From: Sinorhizobium chiapasense | Lineage (GTDB): Bacteria; Pseudomonadota; Alphaproteobacteria; Rhizobiales; Rhizobiaceae | Assembly (NCBI RefSeq): GCF_036488675.1 | Contig: NZ_CP133148.1 | Span: 2,232,001-2,296,000, forward strand | Reading direction: 5' to 3' | Length of the DNA: 64,000 nt | Shown here: positions 7,942 through 16,485 of the stretch, in pieces | Layout of the letters: the number at the start of each line of letters is the position of its first letter | Numbering within the stretch: position 1 is the first letter of the stretch | Position numbers and translations under genes: made by a program | The notes under the pieces: model-generated | What the model was told of the DNA's origin: nothing | Database searches by the model: none | The model's input: only the letters and a program-made list of their open reading frames with translations

Positions 7942-9348
7942 TCAGGCGAAGCGGCCTATGATCCCCTTTAGACGATCCCAGGATCTCCCGAGCTGCCTTT
8001 GCGGCGCCGTCGCGAGGCCTAAAAGCAAACCGGATTTTGCTGACTCCGGCGACGCATACCAGACTGAGAGCGGTGCCGGCGCCATTCCGAATGCCAGCGT
8101 TTCCCGGGCGATGGCAACGTCCGGCGCACCGTCTGGCAGCCGCAGCAGCACGGCCAATCCGGCAACAGTCGCCTCCCCGGCTCCCGGCATGAGACATTTC
8201 AGCAAGGCGTCGCGCTGGGCAGCGTAGACGCGCTTCGTGCGTCTCAAGTGCCGCATGTAGTGGCCTTCGCGCATGAACTCGGCGGTTGCGAGCTGCACCG
8301 CCGGCCCCGGAGGCGGAGCGAGGCACGCCGCGGCCTCGGCAAAGCGGGAGGCGAGCGCTGGCGGCGCGACGAGAAAGCCGAGTCTCAGCGTAGGGCTGAT
8401 GGTCTTGCTGAAGGAGCCTATGTGAATGACGCGCCCGGCCCGGTCGAGCGAGGCGAGCGCCGGTGCTGCGCGGCCATCGAGCTGCAATTCGCTCAGATAA
8501 TCGTCCTCGATCACCCAGGCTTCGCTCCGGGCCGCCCAGTCGAGAAGGCGCAGGCGCCTTGCCAGCGAAAGCGCTGGCCCGAGCGGCGCCTGCTGCCCCG
8601 GCGTCACGACGACCAGCGCTGCGTCCGGGGCATGGCGGATGCCATGGTCGACATCGATGCCGTCCTGATCGACGGGGATCGGCGCGAGAGACAATCGCGC
8701 GAGCTCCAGCCCGCGCCGGGTGAACGGGAAGCCGGGGTCCTCCATCCAGGCCTTCCGCCCCTCGAGGCCGAGCACACGGAGCGCCAGCCCGAGCCCGTTG
8801 GCGTAGCCGCCGGTAATGATGACCTCGGAGGGCGAGCACGCGATGCGGCGCGAGACGGCGAGATAGGCGGCGATTTCCCGCCGCAGTTCCAGCTCACCGC
8901 GAGGGTCAGGATAAATGGCCGGCGCGCTCGATTCCGCGCGCACGGCCTGCGCGCGGATCCTTGCTAAAAGCGTCGCGGGAAGGGTTTCCTGCGCCGGCAC
9001 GCCCATCTGGAAAATCGCCGGTCCGGCAATCATCTCCAGATACCGTTCCATGAACGAGCCGGGATCGGGCGGCTCTTCGACCCGGGCGATGGCGGCGGGC
9101 CGATCCGCGACGCGGGTTCCGGTCGCGCGCGACGCGACGATGAGCTGGGCAGCGGACAGCTTGTCATAGGCCGTTCGCACCGTGCCACGGGCAACGCCAA
9201 GCTGGGCCGCAAGGTCCAGCCAGGACGGCAGCCGCGCGCCAGGCGCGAGCACCCCGCTCTCGATCGCGGTGCTGATGCCTTTTCGTATCTGCTCGGCCAG
9301 CGGCGTCTTCGCAGACCGGTCGAGCTCCAGTTTCAGCGGCTGGTCCAT
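7942..9348 (-). CDS. MocR-family transcriptional regulator (GntR HTH plus aminotransferase domain)
   Basis: 468 residues from the ATG at 9348. Residues ~10-75 are a GntR winged helix (LAEQIRKGISTAIESGVLAP then RLPSWLDLAAQLGVARGTVR). Residues ~110-465 are a type-I aminotransferase fold with the PLP lysine in IHIGSFSKTISPTLRLGF and the upstream VIEDDY Asp-Tyr. MocR proteins use PLP or an amino-acid aldimine as effector and usually control a divergent operon. Here the divergent genes are the cupin (9467) and the AhpD-like protein (9924), which are the likely targets. The start codon is supported by the normal GntR N-terminus. Confidence 0.9.
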   Translation of the reverse strand: MDQPLKLELDRSAKTPLAEQIRKGISTAIESGVLAPGARLPSWLDLAAQLGVARGTVRTAYDKLSAAQLIVASRATGTRVADRPAAIARVEEPPDPGSFMERYLEMIAGPAIFQMGVPAQETLPATLLARIRAQAVRAESSAPAIYPDPRGELELRREIAAYLAVSRRIACSPSEVIITGGYANGLGLALRVLGLEGRKAWMEDPGFPFTRRGLELARLSLAPIPVDQDGIDVDHGIRHAPDAALVVVTPGQQAPLGPALSLARRLRLLDWAARSEAWVIEDDYLSELQLDGRAAPALASLDRAGRVIHIGSFSKTISPTLRLGFLVAPPALASRFAEAAACLAPPPGPAVQLATAEFMREGHYMRHLRRTKRVYAAQRDALLKCLMPGAGEATVAGLAVLLRLPDGAPDVAIARETLAFGMAPAPLSVWYASPESAKSGLLLGLATAPQRQLGRSWDRLKGIIGRFA

Positions 9349-9372
9349 GCTTCGTGGTACACGATTTTTGCC

Positions 9373-9401
9373 GGTTCTTGGTGCTTTTTTTAGAACCAAA
9401 A
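9373..9401. promoter_or_regulatory. Candidate MocR operator (GGTTCT / AGAACC repeat)
   Basis: GGTTCTTGGT at 9373-9382 and AGAACCAAAA at 9392-9401 form an inverted GGTTCT/AGAACC pair around a T-rich spacer. The pair lies between the divergent MocR and cupin starts. Position and symmetry suggest a regulator site. Confidence 0.4.
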
Positions 9402-9466
9402 GGACGTCATTTCTAGGGCGTGAGAGAGAAACGTCATCATGACCAAGCGCAAGGAGAACCGTCATC

Positions 9467-9883
9467 ATGACCATACGATCTGTAATTGCCGCCACCGGCG
9501 CCGCCATCGCGATCGCCATCGCAATGCCCGCGGCCGCGCATGACCTCGGCGAAACCGTTACGCCCCACTTCGAAAAGGCGATACCGAACATTTCGGGCAA
9601 GACGCTGAGCGCACTGATTGTAGACTATCAGCCGGGCGGAGCCTCGCTTCCGCACGACCACGCAAAGTCGGCCTTCATCTTCGCCTACGTCCTCTCCGGA
9701 GAAATCGAGTCGAAGGTGAACGACGGCCCGACTGAGACTTTCCGTGCCGGCGAGAGCTGGTACGAAGCGCCGGGCTCCGCCCATCTCGTCAGCCGCAATG
9801 CGAGCAAGACCAAGCCCGCAAAGCTGCTCGCCGTCATCGTCCACGACAGCGGTGAAAAGGACATCACCACCCCCCACGAGTGA
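9467..9883 (+). CDS. Secreted single-domain cupin protein
   Basis: 138 residues from the ATG at 9467, preceded by AAGGAGAACC. Residues 1-24 form a signal peptide (IAIAIAMPAAAHDLGETV; cleavage after AAA). The cupin core shows motif 1 (GGASLPHDHAKSAFIFAYVL, G-x5-H-x-H) and motif 2 (GESWYEAPGSAHLVSRN). The metal ligands are the two His of HDH, a later residue and the His of AHLV. It is the first gene of a likely operon with the AhpD-like gene 40 bases downstream, both divergent from the MocR regulator. The substrate is unknown; small-molecule binding or dioxygenase chemistry are the usual roles. Confidence 0.85.
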   Translation: MTIRSVIAATGAAIAIAIAMPAAAHDLGETVTPHFEKAIPNISGKTLSALIVDYQPGGASLPHDHAKSAFIFAYVLSGEIESKVNDGPTETFRAGESWYEAPGSAHLVSRNASKTKPAKLLAVIVHDSGEKDITTPHE

Positions 9884-9923
9884 ACCGACGTTCAAAAACG
9901 GAATACCTTCAAGGACAAGACAA

Positions 9924-10379
9924 ATGAGCAAGCGTCTCGACTACAACCAGATCGCCCCGGCCGGAGCCAAGGCCCTCGGCGGCGTCTACGGCTACATCAT
10001 GCAGAGCGGCCTCCCTTCGGTGCTGGTCGATCTGGTCTATCTTCGTATCTCGCAGATCAACAACTGCGCCTACTGCCTTGACATGCACACCCGTGACCTC
10101 ATGAAGAAAGGCCAGAAGATCGAGAAGATCGCGCTGGTGCAGGCATGGGCGGAAGCCGGCAATCTCTTCGACGAGCGTGAGCGGGCCGCCCTTGCCTGGG
10201 CCGAAACGGTGACGCGGGTCGCCGAGACCAATGTTCCCGATCAGGCTTACGAGGCCGCCCGTGCGGTGTTCGAGGAGCGCGAGCTCGTTGATCTGACGAT
10301 CGCGATCGGCCTGATGAACGCCTACAACCGCATGGCGATCAGCTTCCGCAATACGCCACAGGCCGCGATTGAAAACTAG
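9924..10379 (+). CDS. AhpD-like carboxymuconolactone decarboxylase-family protein
   Basis: 151 residues from the ATG at 9924, with AAGGA about 11 bases upstream. It carries the AhpD redox signature: NNCAYCLDMHTRDLMKKG has Cys48, Cys51 and His55 (C-x2-C-x3-H). It then has the family helix EREAALAWAE-like (ERERAALAWAETVTRVAE). Members act as alkylhydroperoxidase-type peroxide reductases or as related small-molecule enzymes. Lying 40 bases after the cupin gene, it likely shares its promoter and MocR control. The pairing of a cupin with an AhpD-like protein is common near stress or aromatic-metabolism regulators, but the substrate is unknown. Confidence 0.9.
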   Translation: MSKRLDYNQIAPAGAKALGGVYGYIMQSGLPSVLVDLVYLRISQINNCAYCLDMHTRDLMKKGQKIEKIALVQAWAEAGNLFDERERAALAWAETVTRVAETNVPDQAYEAARAVFEERELVDLTIAIGLMNAYNRMAISFRNTPQAAIEN

Positions 10380-10396
10380 AGCCAGCAACACTTTGT

Positions 10397-10418
10397 GGAC
10401 GCGCGGTCCCGCGCGTCC
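10397..10418 (+). terminator. Perfect GC hairpin after the AhpD-like gene
   Basis: GGACGCGCGG, TC, CCGCGCGTCC: ten paired bases, 18 bases after the stop codon. The T-run is missing, so it may be a transcript stabiliser or weak terminator before the YeeE-like gene. Confidence 0.4.
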
Positions 10419-10499
10419 GCAAACTCTCCTGTGTTTGAGTGTAAACCAGAATCCTTGGATCTGCCTGAAACTGGAGCAGTACGCGAGGCCGTTTGCCGA

Positions 10500-11459
10500 A
10501 TGAGCGAATTTCTCACCAACATATCAGGCATTGTCCCTGTCGCCGCTCGCTTGGAGATCTGGGCGAGTGTGGCCTTGATCGCGGCGCTGGGATTTGTTCT
10601 GGGTTTCGCGATGAACCGCGGATCGATCTGCACCGTCATCGCCACGAAGGAGCTGATATCGGAGAAGAGGCCAGCGCGTTTCATCGCTCTGATCGAAAGC
10701 GCCGCCTGGGCGGCCCTCGTCTACGCAATCCTTGAAACGGCGCCGATGATGCACGGGCGCTGGTCGTCGCTCGGCTTCCTGGTTCCCGCAGCCATTTTGC
10801 TGGGGATCGGCTCCTATGTGAACGGCGCCTGCGTGTTCGGCTCTGTCGGGCATATCGGGAACGGCGAAATCGAATTCGCGTTCACGTTTCTCGGCATCTA
10901 TGCGGTCGTCTACATTGAATCTCTGTTTGATCTTTTTGCGGATCAGCCGGCGATAGATGCTGCCCCGTCGCTTGGGGTGGCGCTTCCCGCGCTTGCACTA
11001 TTGGCGATCGTGGCTCTGAGGCTCGGTGTGTCACGCAGATCCGGGTCAAATTTCCGGCGGCTGACGCTGGCGATGGGAGTGGTTGGCGTCACCTCTACCG
11101 TCCTGGCGGTTCTTGCGCCCGGGTTCTCGCTCACTGCATCCTTTGGTCCGATTGCTTCGATACCGGTCGCGGGCGCCGTGATTCCGCTCTCAATGTTCGG
11201 CGGCAGCTTTGTCTCCGCAAGACTTAGGAAGCATGGGTTCATGCTGAGATGGCCGACGGTGACGACCATGGTCAAGAGAACGCTCGCGGGCATGCTCATG
11301 GGAGCGGGTGCGCTACTCATCCCCGGTGGGAACGACACGCTGCTGCTGATCGGTCTCCCCGCGGGGGCCTGGCAGGCGGCGCTCGCCTACGTGCTATTCG
11401 TTGCGACGATCGCCGCACTTGTCGTCAAATTCGGTTCGATCGCAAGAGCCTGGACATGA
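10500..11459 (+). CDS. YeeE/YedE-family (sulfur transport-type) permease
   Basis: 319 residues from the ATG at 10500, with GAGG 11 bases upstream. Eight to ten hydrophobic helices are visible. Two family hallmarks are visible: Cys44 in FAMNRGSICTVIATKEL, and a second Cys in GIGSYVNGACVFGSVGHIGN. In the family these conserved cysteines line a thiosulfate- or persulfide-conducting path. The protein is slightly shorter than typical 350-400 residue members. No rhodanese or TusA gene is adjacent, so sulfur uptake is inferred from family only. It may be transcribed with the cupin/AhpD pair 120 bases upstream, or on its own. Confidence 0.8.
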   Translation: MSEFLTNISGIVPVAARLEIWASVALIAALGFVLGFAMNRGSICTVIATKELISEKRPARFIALIESAAWAALVYAILETAPMMHGRWSSLGFLVPAAILLGIGSYVNGACVFGSVGHIGNGEIEFAFTFLGIYAVVYIESLFDLFADQPAIDAAPSLGVALPALALLAIVALRLGVSRRSGSNFRRLTLAMGVVGVTSTVLAVLAPGFSLTASFGPIASIPVAGAVIPLSMFGGSFVSARLRKHGFMLRWPTVTTMVKRTLAGMLMGAGALLIPGGNDTLLLIGLPAGAWQAALAYVLFVATIAALVVKFGSIARAWT

Positions 11460-11570
11460 CGCTGGCCCGCGCCGCGCCCGCCACATAGCGCCTCCCCACA
11501 TGGCGTCCCCAGAGGTGGTATATATGACCCATGCGCCAATCGACATGGATCCCAACTGAGGAGAAGATCG

Positions 11571-12299
11571 ATGAGTGGCAAATTGCACCCGCTGCTGGAA
11601 GAGGCTCTGGAAGCGCATGGCGGGCACGACCGCTGGCGAAAGTTCAAGGGTATTGCCTCGACAATACGGACCGGCGGAAAGCTATGGGAGCTGAAAGGCG
11701 CTCCTTTGATCCCCGTGCCGCGGCGGGCAACAAGCGAGTTCCGCCGCCAGTGGACTCAAGTTACTCCCTTCGGAGAAGCCGATTGGACGATGACCTGGAC
11801 TCCCGAGCGTGTGGAGATCACTGCCGGAGACGGCTCGATTATCGCCGAGCGGGTCAACGGACGTGAAGCGTTCGATCGCAGCTTCAACGGACAATGGGAC
11901 CCGCTGAACCTCGCCTACTTCAACGGCTATGCCATGTGGACGTATCATGCGACGCCGTTCGTGTTCGGCGAGCCCGGCTATGAAGCGCACGACATTGCCC
12001 CGATCGAGAACGAAGGCGAGACGCTTCGCCGCGTCGCCGTGCGGTTCCCCGAGGGCGTACACAGCCACACACGAGAACAGCGCTTCTACTTCGGCCCGGA
12101 TGGGCTGCTTCGCCGTCACGATTATACAGTTGATGTCTGGGCGGACACGCCGGCTGCGCACTTTATTTCGGATTATGTCGACGTCGACGGGCTGAAGTAC
12201 CCGAACCGCCGCAGCGTGTTCATAGTCAAGCCGGATGGCACTCTCGACCGTGATTTCAACGCCGTCACGATCGAGCTGTCGGATTACGCGCTGTTTTAA
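11571..12299 (+). CDS. Conserved-looking hypothetical protein (242 aa)
   Basis: ATG at 11571 follows an excellent AGGAGA ribosome-binding site. The product is soluble with no signal peptide. It opens with LLEEALEAHGGHDRWRKF, where Gly-Gly and Trp are typical of LolA/outer-membrane-type small-ligand folds. Beta-rich segments follow (ADWTMTWTPERVEITAGDGS, REQRFYFGPDGLLRRHDYTV, YVDVDGLKYPNRRSVFIV). The pattern resembles uncharacterised proteins that interconvert strand-rich halves around a cavity. I cannot name a function. It is monocistronic, followed by the convergent TetR gene 66 bases away. Confidence 0.75.
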   Translation: MSGKLHPLLEEALEAHGGHDRWRKFKGIASTIRTGGKLWELKGAPLIPVPRRATSEFRRQWTQVTPFGEADWTMTWTPERVEITAGDGSIIAERVNGREAFDRSFNGQWDPLNLAYFNGYAMWTYHATPFVFGEPGYEAHDIAPIENEGETLRRVAVRFPEGVHSHTREQRFYFGPDGLLRRHDYTVDVWADTPAAHFISDYVDVDGLKYPNRRSVFIVKPDGTLDRDFNAVTIELSDYALF

Positions 12300-12365
12300 G
12301 ACGACGTTGCGGCGGTTCCTGTGTTGACCTCGGTGACGTCGAGGCGGCCGATGGGAGGATCAAGT

Positions 12366-12989
12366 TCAGGAAGCCTGCGTTCGCTGTCCCGCTTCCTCTT
12401 TCTTGGCTGACGGTGCCATGGAGGACCGCTCTTCCGCCGCGAGCAGTTGCTGCGCCATACGCTTGGCCTGCAGGACAGGCTCGGCCGTCCGTGTGATTTG
12501 CGCAACGGCGAGCGCCCCCTCCTGCAGCAGGTTGATCTCGTTCGCGATCCGCTTCGGCTCGGCAAACCGCGCCGCATGGGCGAGTTCCTCGAAATAGGCG
12601 AGCATCAGGCGCTTGTGCATGAAGGCAGCGCGGAATACCGGAGCGGCATCGTCCTTATGTTCCCCGGCCGCGCTTATGAAGATGCAGCCGCGGAACTGCT
12701 TGTCGCGGACCGTGGTTTCGAGGAAATCGAACGTCGCCAGAAGACGTTCGGCGGGATCGCGCGCCCGCTGCTCGACAAAGGCACGCGTGGCAAGGCGGTC
12801 TTCTTCGTCGCGCCGTTCGAGCGCCGCCAGGATCAGGTCTTCCTTGGTTTCAAAATGTCGGTACAGCGTCGTCTTGGCCACCCCCGCCTCGGCGATGATC
12901 AGGTCGATGCCCGCCGCGTGATAGCCATGCTCGTTGAACAGCCGGAGTGCGGTGTCGAGCAGGTGACCCCGGATCTCTGAACGACGCAT
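12366..12989 (-). CDS. TetR-family transcriptional repressor
   Basis: 207 residues from the ATG at 12989. Residues ~4-50 form the TetR HTH (RGHLLDTALRLFNEHGYHAA, then AGVAKTTLYRHFETKEDLIL). The C-terminal ligand domain includes RGCIFISAAGEHKDD, seen in many rhizobial TetR proteins sensing lipophilic compounds. It is divergent from the DUF417 gene at 13494. Four related sites with a GATACAGATCGGTATC-type core lie in the 500-base gap, one overlapping its own promoter. Autoregulation and control of the DUF417 gene are therefore likely. The effector is unknown. Confidence 0.9.
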   Translation of the reverse strand: MRRSEIRGHLLDTALRLFNEHGYHAAGIDLIIAEAGVAKTTLYRHFETKEDLILAALERRDEEDRLATRAFVEQRARDPAERLLATFDFLETTVRDKQFRGCIFISAAGEHKDDAAPVFRAAFMHKRLMLAYFEELAHAARFAEPKRIANEINLLQEGALAVAQITRTAEPVLQAKRMAQQLLAAEERSSMAPSAKKEEAGQRTQAS

Positions 12990-13008
12990 CTCATCCTCAC
13001 ATTATGTA

Positions 13009-13025
13009 ACAGGTCTGTATCGTTT
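13009..13025. promoter_or_regulatory. Putative TetR operator 1 (half-conserved)
   Basis: AACAGGTCTGTATCGTT, 20 bases upstream of the TetR start. Its right half equals the TCTGTATCGTT half-site of the better operators; the left half is degenerate. Confidence 0.5.
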
Positions 13026-13114
13026 CTAGCGGCAGCACAAGGCAAATGCAAGGGCATTCCGGGGCATGTTCTGCAACCTTGCACGAGGTCCACTCATACG
13101 GGGATCTTCCCTTC

Positions 13115-13131
13115 TGAACCGATCTGTATGC
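13115..13131. promoter_or_regulatory. Putative TetR operator 2
   Basis: TGAACCGATCTGTATGC matches the ACCGATCTGTAT core of the downstream palindromes in inverted orientation. It lies about 130 bases upstream of the TetR start. Confidence 0.5.
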
Positions 13132-13389
13132 TTTTCGCCCACTGATCGGCATCGTTGTAGAGAGCAGCGCGTTCTGCCTGCCTCCGGCCGCGTGCGTGTA
13201 ACGCCTCTGCGATTGGGCTGGCGCTTGATCCCAGCGCGTCCGCTTCGGCCTTATGAAGCCCCTCGCACGCCTCCAAAGACACAACACAGTTTTGTACCTA
13301 TCTGCACCTGCCTTTCCGCCATTCGAGCCCAAACAGGAAAGTTCCCTAGGGAACAAGGCCCGGGCATCTTTCAGAATCCGCCCTTGCTA

Positions 13390-13409
13390 AACGATACAGA
13401 TCGGTATAC
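13390..13409. promoter_or_regulatory. Putative TetR operator 3 (palindrome)
   Basis: AACGATACAGATCGGTATAC, a near palindrome with half-site ATACMGATC. It lies about 85 bases upstream of the DUF417 start. Confidence 0.65.
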
Positions 13410-13420
13410 TTCTTCTTCAT

Positions 13421-13440
13421 TCGATACAGATCGGTATCGT
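13421..13440. promoter_or_regulatory. Putative TetR operator 4 (best palindrome)
   Basis: TCGATACAGATCGGTATCGT: CGATAC-AGATCG-GTATCG is symmetrical except for one central pair. It repeats operator 3 at a 31-base interval (about three helical turns), which favours cooperative binding at the DUF417 promoter. Confidence 0.7.
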
Positions 13441-13493
13441 TTATCCCGCGTCACCGGGCGGATGGCCCTCCGCGGACAACCCAGGAGAAGACA

Positions 13494-14027
13494 ATGCCTC
13501 GCATTCCTATCAATAGCATTGCGGAGCGTCCGCGCGTCCAGGCGCGCGCCGCTTCCTCCCTCGATCTGGTCGAACACCACGGTCGGACCGTCACCGCGGC
13601 GGGCCTATACGCCTCGATGGTCGCTATCTATGGCTGGTTCGGCGGCATGAAGTTCACCACCTATGAAGCGGAGGGCCTGACCGGCCTGGTCGGCAACAAT
13701 CCGTTGTTGAGCTGGACCTATTCCCTCTTTAGCGTCGGGGAGTTTTCAAGCCTTCTTGGCGTCCTCGAGCTCAGCATCGGCGTCCTGATCGCCGCACGAC
13801 CTTTCAGGCCGGAGTATTCGCTCGTCGGCGGTTTGCTGTCGGCCGGGCTTTTCGCGACCACACTTAGCTTCATGGTGACGACCCCCGGAGTGTTCGTGCC
13901 AGAACTTGGCTTTCCGGCGATTTCGGTCGCTCCCGGACAGTTCCTGCTCAAGGACATCGGGCTGTTCGCCCTCTCCCTCTGGATTGTCATCGACTCGCTC
14001 GCGGCACTCCGCTCAACCAGTGCCTGA
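13494..14027 (+). CDS. DUF417-family (RclC/YkgB-like) inner-membrane protein
   Basis: 177 residues from the ATG at 13494, with AGGAGAAG 6 bases upstream. An approximately 25-residue N-terminal tail precedes four hydrophobic helices. The family core is clear: GLYASMVAIYGWFGGMKFTT, then YEAEGLTGLVGNNPLLSW and FLLKDIGLFALSLWIVIDSL. E. coli RclC, the best-known member, is induced by reactive chlorine. Here control appears to be by the divergent TetR through tandem palindromes rather than an AraC-type sensor. TrxB and other redox genes lie downstream, which fits an oxidative-stress role by association only. Confidence 0.85.
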   Translation: MPRIPINSIAERPRVQARAASSLDLVEHHGRTVTAAGLYASMVAIYGWFGGMKFTTYEAEGLTGLVGNNPLLSWTYSLFSVGEFSSLLGVLELSIGVLIAARPFRPEYSLVGGLLSAGLFATTLSFMVTTPGVFVPELGFPAISVAPGQFLLKDIGLFALSLWIVIDSLAALRSTSA

Positions 14028-14136
14028 CTGAACCGAGGGCGGAGCCCGCTGGCTCCGCTCGCATACCGATTTGCGTTCACAGAAATCACCGCTCTCAAAC
14101 CGGCCGCGCCGGTTGGTTCAATGAAAGGAATGTCCC

Positions 14137-14292
14137 ATGTTTATCGCATCCATCCTGTCGAAATTCCGCGCCCACCAGCGCTATCGCCGGACGCTGCGAA
14201 CGTTCACGCAATTGAACGATCACTTGCTCGAGGATGTCGGCATTTCCCGCAACGAGATCGATGCAGTCGCGCGCCGGCAGTACAACCAATGA
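14137..14292 (+). CDS. DUF1127 small protein
   Basis: 51 residues from the ATG at 14137, preceded by GAAAGGAATG. It is a short basic protein with the diagnostic C-terminal motif: LNDHLLEDVGISRNEIDAV followed by an Arg-rich end. Rhizobial and Agrobacterium DUF1127 proteins of this size have been linked to phosphate/carbon physiology and RNA turnover. This is family knowledge, not visible here. It lies between DUF417 and trxB, 63 bases before trxB, and may be co-transcribed with it. Confidence 0.85.
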   Translation: MFIASILSKFRAHQRYRRTLRTFTQLNDHLLEDVGISRNEIDAVARRQYNQ

Positions 14293-14316
14293 GAACCGAG
14301 GCTGCGTAAGGGCTGA

Positions 14317-15354
<1,038 letters not shown>

Positions 15355-15382
15355 GGATCGGCGGCGACACGCGCCGGCTGCC

Positions 15383-15487
15383 TACTGCATGTTTCCTTAA
15401 ATCGTAGCCGATTTAAGGATAAAAACGTGCAGCAATTCAAAGGGCTACAGCGTCCTTGGCGCGTCAGATAGGACGCGCGGCGCTGTA
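15383..15487. repeat. RIME-type mosaic repeat
   Basis: ACTGCATGTTTCCTTAAATC / GATTTAAGGATAAAAACGTGC palindrome joined to CTACAGCGTCCTTGGCGCGTC / GACGCGCGGCGCTGTAG, downstream of trxB. Confidence 0.85.
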
Positions 15488-15587
15488 GGGAGCGCGGGTT
15501 TCCATGCGGAAGCCCGCGAGCACCGGTCCCGGCGTTGGCCGCTGAGCTGAACCTCCGCCGCTGCGCGACGCGCAAAGGCTTTGGAAA

Positions 15588-16121
15588 CTATGAAGAGGCT
15601 TGAGTGCGGCGTCCACGCCTCGGCGTGCGCGCCGCCAGCCATTCCTTTACACGGCCGGCAAAGTCCTCCGGTGCCTTTACCGCTGCGCGCCCCTTCATGC
15701 TTGCCAGTGTGTGCGCCGCCAGCGCTTCTCTCGTCCGCTTCTCGGCCTCGATCATGACCGCGTGGATGGCGCAGACGTCGTCCACCGCCCAATCGGGCGT
15801 GCGGTCGCCGAAAAGCGCGCATTGAGCGCGGATCTCCTTGCATTCAAAGAGTGCCTTGCGTCCATCGACAGCTTCGACGACATCGAGCGCCGTGATCTCC
15901 GTCGCGGGGCGCGCCAGCGAAAAGCCACCGCCGATTCCTTCGCGGGCGACGACGATGCCGGCCTTCTGAAGCTTGGTGAAAAGCTTCGCAACGAATTCGG
16001 CAGGGACCTTCTGCAGCTCCGCCAGATCGCGCGCACTTGCCGGCTGGCCGAGCTCCTCCGCATCGACGAGGTAAAGAAGACAGTGAAGAGCGTATTCAAC
16101 GCCTGCACTAACATGGGCCAT
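15588..16121 (-). CDS. Rrf2-family transcriptional regulator
   Basis: 177 residues from the ATG at 16121. The winged helix spans residues ~1-75 (VEYALHCLLYLVDAE, ARDLAELQKVPAEFVAKLFT, then GGFSLARPATEITALDVVEA). Three Cys residues follow (FECKEIRAQCALF and DVCAIH). This is the region where IscR/NsrR/RirA bind an Fe-S cluster, though the last spacing is longer than usual. An Fe-S or redox-sensing role is plausible. It is divergent from the NDH-2-like flavoprotein at 16486 with a 365-base gap, making that gene a candidate target. Confidence 0.85.
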   Translation of the reverse strand: MAHVSAGVEYALHCLLYLVDAEELGQPASARDLAELQKVPAEFVAKLFTKLQKAGIVVAREGIGGGFSLARPATEITALDVVEAVDGRKALFECKEIRAQCALFGDRTPDWAVDDVCAIHAVMIEAEKRTREALAAHTLASMKGRAAVKAPEDFAGRVKEWLAARTPRRGRRTQASS

Positions 16122-16326
16122 GGAACCACCAAAAACACCGACAAATATTGTCGGAGATATCACTGAAGGCTCGCTTCCGCAATCCCTAATCCGTCTTCAG
16201 GGTATTGACAGAGCGTTTCCGGAAGTGGCCGGAATTATCATTGCTCGGTAACTCCGATTATATTAGTCGTAGTTAACGCGACGGACAACGATCGTCGTGG
16301 ACTCCGTCTCCGCCCAGGAGACAACT

Positions 16327-16415
16327 AGAGCGCCGCGCAAAAGGACGCCCTAGCGCTTTGAACCTTGGGCATCTTTTCTGCTTTCAGTGGCTCCACCGAA
16401 AGCAGGATGCCCTAC
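16327..16415. repeat. Composite intergenic repeat (AGAGCGCC...AGGATGCCCT type)
   Basis: AGAGCGCCGCGCAAAAGGACG with GGGCATCTTTTCTGCTTTC / GAAAGCAGGATGCCC arms. Homologous to 5701-5808, it sits in the promoter gap between Rrf2 and the flavoprotein. Confidence 0.7.
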
Positions 16416-16485
16416 CGAAACGGCAATCGTTGACCGGCTGGACCTCGTCCCGCTGATAGCGAAGCCTTGTCCAAGAGGAAGAGAA

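Noticed and set aside
13066..13650. 194-codon plus-strand frame across the TetR/DUF417 gap
   Set aside because: It overlaps operators and the DUF417 start in another frame. Composition is Arg/Pro-rich without a family match.
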